A stretch of DNA of 64,000 nt from Novosphingobium sp. 9 (lineage in GTDB: Bacteria; Pseudomonadota; Alphaproteobacteria; Sphingomonadales; Sphingomonadaceae), in the NCBI RefSeq assembly GCF_025340265.1, contig NZ_CP022707.1, positions 1,488,501 to 1,552,500 of the forward strand, written 5' to 3'. The notes under the pieces were generated by a model, which was not told the origin of the DNA, ran no database searches, and worked only from the letters and a program-made list of their open reading frames with translations. Of the stretch, positions 56,308 through 64,000 are shown piece by piece; positions within the stretch are counted from its first letter, which is position 1, and each line of letters begins with the position of its first letter. The translations under genes and the position numbers were made by a program.

Positions 56308-57177
56308 ATGAGCAAAACCATTGCCCTTATAGGCTTCGGAGAGGCTGGATCGACGTTTGCGCGTGTCGCAGGCTGGGAATCCGAGGCTTGCGCCTTCGAT
56401 ATTGCAGCGGGTCGCCGTGACGAGATGACTTCGCTCGGCGTTATCGCCTGCGACAGTCTGGCCGAGGCGCTCGACGGAGCGAGTACGGTGCTCTCGCTGG
56501 TGACTGCCGACGCCGCTCGCGATGTGGCCGCTGCCGCCGCGCCGCTGCTGGGCAAGGGCGCGCTGTTCTGCGACATGAACTCGATCGCGCCGCAGACCAA
56601 GCGGGCGAATGCCGAACTCGTGAATGCCGGGAAGGGTAGATACGTCGATGTCGCGGTGATGGCGCCTGTCGATCCGGCGCGCCTCAATGTGCCGCTGCTG
56701 GTCGCCGGTCCCGATGCCGAGGAGGCCGTGCAGGCGCTCGGCGCTGCGGGCTTTGCCAAGATTCGCGCGGTCGGTGCCGATGTCGGGCGGGCCTCGGCGA
56801 TCAAGCTGGTGCGCTCGGTCATGGTCAAGGGACTGGAAGCGCTCACCGCCGAAATGATGATGGCCGCCGAGGCCGAGGGCGTGGCCGACGAAGTGCTCGC
56901 CTCGCTCGATGCCAGCGAGAAGACGATCAGCTGGCCGCAGCGTACCGACTACAATCTCGACCGCATGATCGTGCACGGCACGCGTCGTTCGGCGGAAATG
57001 GCCGAGGCCGCGCTGATGCTGGACGCGCTGGGCATCGCCCCGCGCATGACCGCAGGCACGGTCTCGTGGCAGGGCTCGCTCGGCGGGCTCGGAATCCGGC
57101 CCGTGCCGGAAGGATTCAATGAAAAACTCGCGGCGATCACCGCGACGAATGGCTGGAAGGAACACAGCGAACAATGA
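56308..57177 (+). CDS. NAD(P)-binding DUF1932 oxidoreductase (6-phosphogluconate dehydrogenase-like)
   Basis: 289 residues. A Rossmann N-terminus (TIALIGFGEAGSTFARVAG), SLVTADAARDVAAAA and a VAVMAPVD segment resemble beta-hydroxyacid dehydrogenases. The helical C-terminus (KLVRSVMVKGLEALTAEMMM, then IVHGTRRSAEMAEAALML) fits DUF1932. Reaction unknown. It overlaps the ligJ start (ATGA) and heads the rightward operon, so it probably acts on an intermediate of the pathway (inference). Confidence 0.82.
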   Translation: MSKTIALIGFGEAGSTFARVAGWESEACAFDIAAGRRDEMTSLGVIACDSLAEALDGASTVLSLVTADAARDVAAAAAPLLGKGALFCDMNSIAPQTKRANAELVNAGKGRYVDVAVMAPVDPARLNVPLLVAGPDAEEAVQALGAAGFAKIRAVGADVGRASAIKLVRSVMVKGLEALTAEMMMAAEAEGVADEVLASLDASEKTISWPQRTDYNLDRMIVHGTRRSAEMAEAALMLDALGIAPRMTAGTVSWQGSLGGLGIRPVPEGFNEKLAAITATNGWKEHSEQ

Positions 57178-58214
57178 CCCGCGTCATCGACTGTCACGGA
57201 CACTACACCGTCCTCCCCAAGGCGCACGACGCCTGGCGCGAGGCGCAGATCGCCGCTTTCAAGGCAGGCGAGGAAGCTCCGCCGTACCCCGAAATCTCGG
57301 ATGCCGAGATCATCGAGACGATCGAGCAGAACCAGCTCAAGCTCATCAAGGAGCGCGGCGCGGACCTGACGATCTTCTCGCCGCGGGCCAGCGCCATGGC
57401 CCACCACATCGGCGATCAGGCGATGAGCGAGGCCTGGGCGGTTCACTGCAACAACCTGATCGCCCGCGTCGTCCACCTCTTCCCCGAGACCTTCGTGGGC
57501 GTGTGCATGCTGCCGCAGAGCCCGAAGGCGGACCTCACCGCTTCGATCAAGGAACTGCGCCGCTGCGTCGAGGAGCTGGGCTTCATCGGCTGCAACCTCA
57601 ATCCCGATCCGGGCGGCGGCCACTTCGAGCATCCGCCGCTGACCGACGAATACTGGTTCCCGATCTACGAGGTCATGTCCGAGCTGGACGTGCCCGCGAT
57701 GATCCACGTCTCGGGTTCGTGCAACCCGGCGATGCACGCGACCGGCGGCTTCTATCTGGCGGCTGACACGGTTGCGTTCATGCAGCTGATGCAGGGCGAT
57801 CTGTTCGCCAAGTTCCCCAAGCTGCGCTTCATCATCCCGCACGGTGGCGGCGCGGTGCCTTACCACTGGGGCCGTTATCGCGGTCTGGCGGACATGCTCA
57901 AGAAGCCCTCGCTCGACGAATACATCATGAAGAACGTGTTCTTCGATACCTGCGTCTACCACCAGCCGGGCATCAACCTGCTGGCCGACGTGATCGAGAA
58001 CAAGAACATCCTGTTCGGTTCGGAAATGGTCGGCGCCGTTCGCGGGATCGACCCGCAGACCGGGCACTACTTCGACGATACCAAGCGCTATGTCGATGCT
58101 CTGGATATCTCGGACCACGAACGCCACATGATCTTCGAGGGCAACGTGCGCACGGTGTTCCCGCGCCTCGATGCCCGGCTGAACGCAAAGGGTCTGAAGG
58201 AGGAGCGGCCGTGA
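57174..58214 (+). CDS. ligJ: 4-oxalomesaconate hydratase
   Basis: 346 residues of the amidohydrolase-like superfamily: VIDCHGHYTVLPKAHDAW, LTIFSPRASAMAHHIGDQA, GCNLNPDPGGGHF, MIHVSGSCNPAMHATGGFYL, IIPHGGGAVPYHWGRYRG. It adds water to oxalomesaconate to give 4-carboxy-4-hydroxy-2-oxoadipate, the LigK substrate. Its stop overlaps the GTG start of ligA. Confidence 0.94.
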   Translation: MTRVIDCHGHYTVLPKAHDAWREAQIAAFKAGEEAPPYPEISDAEIIETIEQNQLKLIKERGADLTIFSPRASAMAHHIGDQAMSEAWAVHCNNLIARVVHLFPETFVGVCMLPQSPKADLTASIKELRRCVEELGFIGCNLNPDPGGGHFEHPPLTDEYWFPIYEVMSELDVPAMIHVSGSCNPAMHATGGFYLAADTVAFMQLMQGDLFAKFPKLRFIIPHGGGAVPYHWGRYRGLADMLKKPSLDEYIMKNVFFDTCVYHQPGINLLADVIENKNILFGSEMVGAVRGIDPQTGHYFDDTKRYVDALDISDHERHMIFEGNVRTVFPRLDARLNAKGLKEERP

Positions 58215-58657
58215 GCGGCTACGTGGACATTCACGAGTATCTCGCCGACTTCGAGGATATTCCGGGCACCCGCGTGTTCACCGCAGCACGCGCGCGCCGG
58301 GGCTATCACCTCAACCAGTTCGCGATGACGCTGATGAAGCCCGAGGGCCGCGCCGAGTGGCTGGCCGACGAGCCTGCCTATCTCGACCGCTTCCCGATGA
58401 CCCCGGAACAGAAGCAGGCGGTGCTCGACCGCGACTACAACCGGCTTCTGGACCTTGGCGGCAACATCTACTTCATGGCCAAGGTCTTTTCGACCGATGG
58501 CCAGTCGTTCCTGCAGGCCGTCTCGACGATGACCGGCATGACCGTGCCCGATTACGCCGCGATGATGAACGCCGGTGGCCGCTCGCCCGAAGGGCAGCGC
58601 TCGATCCGCGAGAACGAGGCGAAGGCGCACGATGCCGTTCTGACGCCCCCGTTCTGA
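58211..58657 (+). CDS. ligA: Protocatechuate 4,5-dioxygenase alpha subunit
   Basis: 148 residues from GTG 58211 (GTGA overlap with the ligJ stop). It contains the LigA core: IPGTRVFTAARARRGYHLNQ, MTPEQKQAVLDRDYNRLLDL and GGNIYFMAKVFSTDGQSFLQ. It is the small subunit that closes over the active site of LigB, whose gene begins 33 bp later. Confidence 0.95.
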   Translation: MSGYVDIHEYLADFEDIPGTRVFTAARARRGYHLNQFAMTLMKPEGRAEWLADEPAYLDRFPMTPEQKQAVLDRDYNRLLDLGGNIYFMAKVFSTDGQSFLQAVSTMTGMTVPDYAAMMNAGGRSPEGQRSIRENEAKAHDAVLTPPF

Positions 58658-59602
<945 letters not shown>

Positions 59603-59686
59603 TCCAAACCCTGCCTGCCCGGTTGCTCTTTCCCGAGCCGCCGGGCATTCCCCTTTTCAAGACGCATTCCCACAAAGGAGAAATCC

Positions 59687-60646
59687 ATGCGTATCGCCCT
59701 TATCGGCGCCGGTGCCTTCGGTGAAAAGCACCTCGACGGCCTCAAGAACATCGACGGCGTTGAAATCGCCTCGGTCATTTCGCGCTCGGCAGAGCAGGCA
59801 GCGGAAGTCGCCGCCAAGTACGGCGCGCCCCACTCGGGCACCGATCTTGCAGAAGCGCTGGCACTGCCCGACGTCGACGCCGTGATCCTGTGCACGCCCA
59901 CCCAGATGCACGCCGAGCAGGCCATCGCCTGCATGAACGCGGGCAAGCACGTGCAGGTGGAAATCCCCGCCGCCGATACCTGGGCCGATGCGCAGGCCGT
60001 TGCCGCCAAGGCTGAGGAAACCGGCCTTGTCTGCATGGTCGGCCACACCCGCCGCTTCAACCCCTCGCACCAGTGGGTGAAGAACAAGATCGACGCCGGT
60101 GAATTCAACATCCAGGCGATGGACATCGAGACGTTCTTCTTCCGCCGCAAGAACATGAACGCCAAGGGTGAGGCCCGTTCGTGGACCGACCACCTGCTGT
60201 GGCACCACTCGGCCCACTCGATCGACATCTTCCAGTACATGACCGGCTCGAAGGTGATCGCCGCCAACGTGCTGCAGGGTCCCAAGCACCCTGAACTGGG
60301 CATCGCCATGGACATGTCGATCCAGCTGAAGACTGAGGCAGGCCAGATCCTGACCCTCGCGCTGTCGTTCAACAACGACGGTCCGCTCGGCACCTTCTTC
60401 CGCTACATCGGCGACACCGGCACCTACATCGCGCGCTACGACGATCTCGTCACCGGCCGGGAAGAGCCGATCGACGTTTCGAAGGTCGACGTCTCGATGA
60501 ACGGCATCGAGCTTCAGGACCGCGAGTTCATCGCCGCGATCAAGGAAGGCCGCCAGCCCAACAGCTCGATCTCGTCGGTGCTCGATTGCTACCGCGTGAT
60601 CGGCGAACTGGCCGCCAGCCTCGAAGCGCAGGACGGCTGGTCCTGA
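59687..60646 (+). CDS. ligC: 4-carboxy-2-hydroxymuconate-6-semialdehyde dehydrogenase
   Basis: 319 residues of the Gfo/Idh/MocA oxidoreductase family: RIALIGAGAFGEKHLDGLKN with the dinucleotide fold, ILCTPTQMHAEQAIACMNAG and VGHTRRFNPSHQWVKNKIDA. It oxidises the cyclised LigAB product with NADP to 2-pyrone-4,6-dicarboxylate. AAAGGAGAAATCC before the ATG is a strong ribosome site. It shares one base with the start of the next gene (TGATG). Confidence 0.95.
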   Translation: MRIALIGAGAFGEKHLDGLKNIDGVEIASVISRSAEQAAEVAAKYGAPHSGTDLAEALALPDVDAVILCTPTQMHAEQAIACMNAGKHVQVEIPAADTWADAQAVAAKAEETGLVCMVGHTRRFNPSHQWVKNKIDAGEFNIQAMDIETFFFRRKNMNAKGEARSWTDHLLWHHSAHSIDIFQYMTGSKVIAANVLQGPKHPELGIAMDMSIQLKTEAGQILTLALSFNNDGPLGTFFRYIGDTGTYIARYDDLVTGREEPIDVSKVDVSMNGIELQDREFIAAIKEGRQPNSSISSVLDCYRVIGELAASLEAQDGWS

Positions 60647-61638
60647 TGAGCCGTACACGCGTCCTCGCCGGAAAGCAGCTCAACCCGATGGGGTTGGGCT
60701 GCATGAACGTGGCCTGGGCCTATGGCACGCCGCCCTCGCGCGAGGATGCCGTGGCCCTGTTCCGCCACGCGCTCGATAACGGCTGCGATCACTTCGACAC
60801 TGCCAATATCTACGGAATGGGCGTGTCGGAGGAGATCCTGTCCGAAGCGATCATGGATCGCCGCGACGAATTCTTCCTGGCCACCAAGACCGGGATCATC
60901 GTCGACGGCGTGCGTCGCGGGATTGATTGCAGCCCCGATGCGATCACCGCCTCGCTCGATGCCAGCCTGAAGCGGCTGGGCACCGATCATGTCGACCTGT
61001 TCTACATGCACCGCTTCGATCCCAAGGTGCCGATCGCGGACTCGGTGGGCGCCATGGTGCGCGCCATCGAGGCCGGGAAGATCGGCGCTTACGGCGTTTC
61101 GGAGTGGTCTTCGGCGCATATCCGCGAAGCCCATGCCGTCCATCCGGTGGCGGCGGTGCAGACCGAGTACTCGCTGTGGACGCGCAACGTCGAACTGGGC
61201 GTGCTGGAGACCACCCGCGCGCTCGGCATCGCGCTCGTGGCTTTTTCGTCGGTTGCCCGCGGGGCGCTGGGTGGTGAACTCAAGGATATCGAGACGCTGG
61301 TCGAGAAGGATCTGCGTCGCGGTATGCCGCGCTTCCAGGGCACCAACTGGACCCGCAACCGCGAACTGATCGACGCCTTCGATGCGCTCGCGGCAGAAGC
61401 GGGGATTACCCCGGCGCAGTTGGCGAACGGCTGGGTTCTGGCGCAGGCCGGGCACATCCACGCGATCCCCGGCACCCGCTCGATCGCCCACTGGGAACAG
61501 AACCACGCGGTGGCCGCGCTGGAGATTTCGGCGGCGATCCTGACCCGCGCGGGCGATCTGATCAACCAGCAGACCGTCTCGGGCCATCGTTATCCCGAAG
61601 TGATCCGCAAGACCATCGATACCGAAGACTACGTCTGA
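60646..61638 (+). CDS. Aldo/keto reductase
   Basis: 330 residues of the AKR fold: LGCMNVAWAYGTPPSREDAV, the catalytic Asp/Tyr in FDTANIYGMGVSEEILSEA, Lys in LATKTGI, and His in DLFYMHRF. The NADPH-binding C-terminus has IPGTRSIAHWEQN. It is translationally linked to ligC and ends with a terminator, so it belongs to the lig operon, though it is not one of the classical pathway enzymes. It may reduce an aldehyde or keto intermediate. Confidence 0.88.
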   Translation: MSRTRVLAGKQLNPMGLGCMNVAWAYGTPPSREDAVALFRHALDNGCDHFDTANIYGMGVSEEILSEAIMDRRDEFFLATKTGIIVDGVRRGIDCSPDAITASLDASLKRLGTDHVDLFYMHRFDPKVPIADSVGAMVRAIEAGKIGAYGVSEWSSAHIREAHAVHPVAAVQTEYSLWTRNVELGVLETTRALGIALVAFSSVARGALGGELKDIETLVEKDLRRGMPRFQGTNWTRNRELIDAFDALAAEAGITPAQLANGWVLAQAGHIHAIPGTRSIAHWEQNHAVAALEISAAILTRAGDLINQQTVSGHRYPEVIRKTIDTEDYV

Positions 61639-61670
61639 AGTACTGATCGCAGGCCATTGCCAAACAAAGA

Positions 61671-61700
61671 AAAGGCCGGTTCCATCAGGGGCCGGCCTTT
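61671..61700. terminator. Terminator of the lig operon
   Basis: AAAGGCCGG (61671-61679) pairs with 61692-61700; it lies 32 bp after the last stop and before the convergent radC. Confidence 0.8.
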
Positions 61701-61748
61701 CGCTTTTCGGCTGAATGACGGTCGCGCGACGGGGTGTCTGATCCCCGT

Positions 61749-62526
61749 CTAGATCAGCCCCTGCGCGCAGGCTGACGTGCCCTTCGCGGCCGATCACCAC
61801 ATGGTCGTGGACAGTGACGCCCAGCAGGCGACCGGCTTCGGCGATGCGGTTGGTGATCTCGATATCGGCGCGGCTGGGCTGGGGGGAGCCGGAGGGGTGG
61901 TTGTGGACGAGGATCACCGCTGTCGCGCCAAGGTCCAGCGCGCGGCGGATCACTTCGCGCGGGTGGATCGCGGCCTCGTCGATCGAGCCTTCGCCCACCA
62001 TGTCGTCGAGGATCAGCATGTTGCGGGCATTGAGATAGAGCACGCGCACGCGTTCGACCGTCAGGTGCGCCATGTCGATGGTGAGATAGTCGATCAACGC
62101 CTGCCACGATCCGATCACCGGCGCCTCGCGCACTTTCTGGCGGGCAAGGCGTGTGGCGGCGACGGTGACGATCTTGAGCGCGGCAACCGTCGCCTCGCCC
62201 ATGCCGGGGTGCCCCGTGAGCGTGCGCGCATCGGCCTGCAACACGGCGGCGAGCGAGCCGAAGCGCTGGAGGAGCGTGCGCGCCAGCGGTTTCATGTCGC
62301 GCCGGGGCACCGCCTGCATCAGCAGCAGTTCGATTACCTCGTGGTCGGCCAGCGCCTCGGCCCCGCCGTCGAGCAGCCGCGCGCGCAGGCGCTGACGGTG
62401 GCCGGAGGGATCGTGACCCGGTTTTGCAACACGGCTTGTGGAAACCTCAGGCGCCGAATCGCGTTGGTCGCGCGGGGCGGGGTGCGCTGCGGGCATGTCG
62501 GCGAAGAGAGGCGTATCGTCCGGCAT
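61749..62526 (-). CDS. radC: RadC/MPN-domain protein, C-terminal frame disturbed
   Basis: The span of about 259 codons starts at ATG 62526. The N-terminal helix-hairpin-helix region is FGSLAAVLQADARTLTGHPG, followed by the JAB/MPN metal motif ILVHNHPSGSPQPSRADIEI with two His, Ser and Asp. The family tail (HVSLRA-x-GLI-stop) is broken: after SLRA the reading frame shifts by one at 61758-61769 and runs on into lig-operon antisense. One G fewer, or two bases more, would end the protein at the TAG 61749-61751. The biological role of RadC is unsettled. Confidence 0.85.
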
Positions 62527-62568
62527 CGGCAGTGAGACATTGCCTTTCGTCGCGGCCCGGCGCAAGTG

Positions 62569-64000
62569 ATGGAACGAATGGCGGATAAGGATAATCCCGG
62601 CGACGACTGGACCCGCGAGGCGGAGGGCGAGAGCCTGCCTGCGGGAGAGCGCGACGATGCACTGCATCGCGGCGGAAAAACGCGCGTCTGGCGCAGGGCC
62701 GTGGTCGCCGTGCTGCTGGTCGGCGTGGCGGCGGGCGGCACGGCCTGGGTGCTGCGCAAGCGCATCGCCGACGATCTGATCGCCTCCGAACTCAAGGCCA
62801 TGGGCCTGCCCGCGCAGTATAAAGTGCGCACGATCAGCCCGTCCGAGCAGGTGATCACCGACCTTGTGATCGGCGATCCGGCCCGGCCCGACCTGACGGT
62901 CAAGGAAGTCCATGTCGCCACGCGGCTGTGGTGGGGGCTGCCGGGGATCGGGCGGATCACGCTGGTCGCACCGCGCCTCTATGGCACCGTCCATCACGGC
63001 AAGCCCAGCTTCGGCGCGCTCGACAAGGTGCTGTTCACTGGCAGCAAGGAACCGTTTCGCCTGCCCGATCTGGACATCGCGGTGCGCGACGGGCGGGCGC
63101 TGATCGATGCCGATCAGGGCCGCGTGGCGCTCAAGCTGGAAGGACAGGGCGAGCTTCGCGGCGGCTTCACGGGCACGCTGGCGGCGTTGACGCCGGGGTT
63201 GAAGGTCAATGGCTGCCAGACCGGCAAGCTGACCGCCTATGGCAAGTTGTGGGTCCGGGCGGAGCGCCCCTCGTTCGAAGGGCCGATCCGGCTGGCTTCG
63301 GCTTCGTGCCCCGCAAAAGGCTTCACGCTGGCGCAAAGCGCGGTGCAGGCGAAGCTGACGCTCGACCAGCATCTCGATGGCGGCGATGCGGTGCTGGGTA
63401 TTGCAGCCGGGGCTTTCTCGCTGGATCGCCAGCGCGCCGCCAGCCTCAAGGGCAGCGTGCGCGCCAGCCTGCGCGGCGGTAATGTGACGGCACGCTATAC
63501 CCTGACCGGAGGGGTATCGTTACCGACTTTGCCCGGCTCTCAACCCTGACGTTCGACGGGCAGGGGCGAGGGAGCGCGAACTTCGCGCACTTCGATGCCG
63601 AAGGGACAGTCTCTGGCACCGGCCTTGTGCCGGGTGACGCGCCGGATCGCGCGCTCGCCAAGGTGCAGGCGGCGGGCGAGGGCACACTGCTGGTGCCGCT
63701 GCTCCAGAAGATGCGCGGCGCGCTCGTTCGCGAAGGGCGCGGCAGTCGCTTTCAGGCCGAGATGGTCGCGCGGCGCAGTGTCGATGGCTACAGCCTGGTG
63801 GTGCCGATGGGCACGCTGACCGGGCGTAGCGGCCAGACGGTGCTCGCGCTCTCAAGGCTGCAACTGCTGACCTCGGGCCATGGCATGCCGCGTATGAGCG
63901 GAAACTTCTTCACCGGCGGAGTCGATCTGCCGAAGATCACCGGCCGCATGGAAGCCGGGCGCGATGGCCATCTGGGCTTGCAGGTTTCCATGGAGGAGTA
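62569..64000 (+). pseudogene. YdbH/AsmA-like envelope protein, frameshifted and cut by the window end
   Basis: The N-terminus is cytoplasmic (MERMADKDNPGDDWTREAEG), then one membrane helix (AVVAVLLVGVAAGGTAWVL), then repetitive beta-rich periplasmic sequence (ITDLVIGDPARPDLTVKEVH). This is as in the YdbH/AsmA-like proteins that bridge the two membranes for lipid transport. The frame breaks at GGGG 63511-63514; one more G lets it continue (VTDFARLSTLTFDGQGRGSA) to the window edge. It is divergent from radC by 42 bp. Family placement is tentative. Confidence 0.7.

Noticed and set aside
60589..63372. A 927-codon leftward open frame across the lig operon end and radC
   Set aside because: Only its middle part (about 61770-62526) is real (radC). 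The rest is antisense to the aldo/keto reductase and the YdbH-like gene and has no family features.

Overview
The window is GC-rich, dense alphaproteobacterial chromosome. It encodes a 2-pyrone-4,6-dicarboxylate hydrolase (LigI), 4-oxalomesaconate enzymes (LigU, LigJ), an aldolase (LigK), LigABC and a LigR-type regulator. Together these are the protocatechuate 4,5-cleavage (meta) pathway of lignin-degrading sphingomonads, so the source is most likely a Novosphingobium/Sphingobium-type organism (inference from gene content). I saw no tRNA, rRNA, CRISPR array, insertion sequence or phage gene.

Layout. (1) 1-16.9 kb is an accessory catabolic region: AraC regulator (cut by the left edge) and Rieske oxygenase, PfkB sugar kinase, MFS transporter, extradiol dioxygenase, SDR, RutA-like flavin monooxygenase, isochorismatase-type hydrolase, M20 hydrolase, an unusual AraC-acetamidase/formamidase fusion protein, a TauD-type dioxygenase, a stand-alone acetamidase/formamidase, a VOC protein and a second MFS transporter. 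The combination suggests uptake and breakdown of an amide-containing or N-heterocyclic compound; the substrate is unknown. (2) 17.1-19.0 kb is a secreted double-retropepsin/TPR protein. (3) 19.3-23.2 kb is the pstSCAB phosphate transporter with a candidate Pho box. (4) 23.2-25.8 kb holds NAD salvage (pncB, pncA) and a PhnA-type protein. (5) 25.9-29.5 kb is an accD-accB-accC-accA operon with all four acetyl-CoA carboxylase subunits. (6) 29.9-39.4 kb holds a Leu/Glu-type dehydrogenase, a tripartite RND efflux operon and a divergent two-component system. (7) 39.4-42.2 kb holds a bacterioferritin, a TetR regulator with visible operators and a pirin. (8) 42.3-49.3 kb is a second RND efflux operon with a divergent LysR regulator. 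(9) 49.4-52.3 kb holds an SGNH hydrolase, fdhD and a second, separate ligAB-like pair. (10) 52.4-61.6 kb is the lig cluster: ligK-ligU-ligI leftward, then ligR and DUF1932-ligJ-ligA-ligB-ligC-aldo/keto reductase rightward. (11) 61.7-64 kb holds radC and the start of a large YdbH/AsmA-like envelope protein (cut by the right edge).

How the genes fit together: LigAB cleaves protocatechuate, LigC oxidises the semialdehyde to 2-pyrone-4,6-dicarboxylate, LigI opens the pyrone, LigU and LigJ isomerise and hydrate oxalomesaconate, and LigK splits the product to pyruvate and oxaloacetate. LigR sits between the two divergent arms.

Sequence quality. At least nine otherwise good genes are interrupted by single-base frameshifts, most of them one base too few in a G or C run, and they include unrelated genes across the whole window. 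This looks more like systematic homopolymer error in the assembly than gene decay. Such genes are typed pseudogene to describe the sequence as given, with the likely intact span stated.
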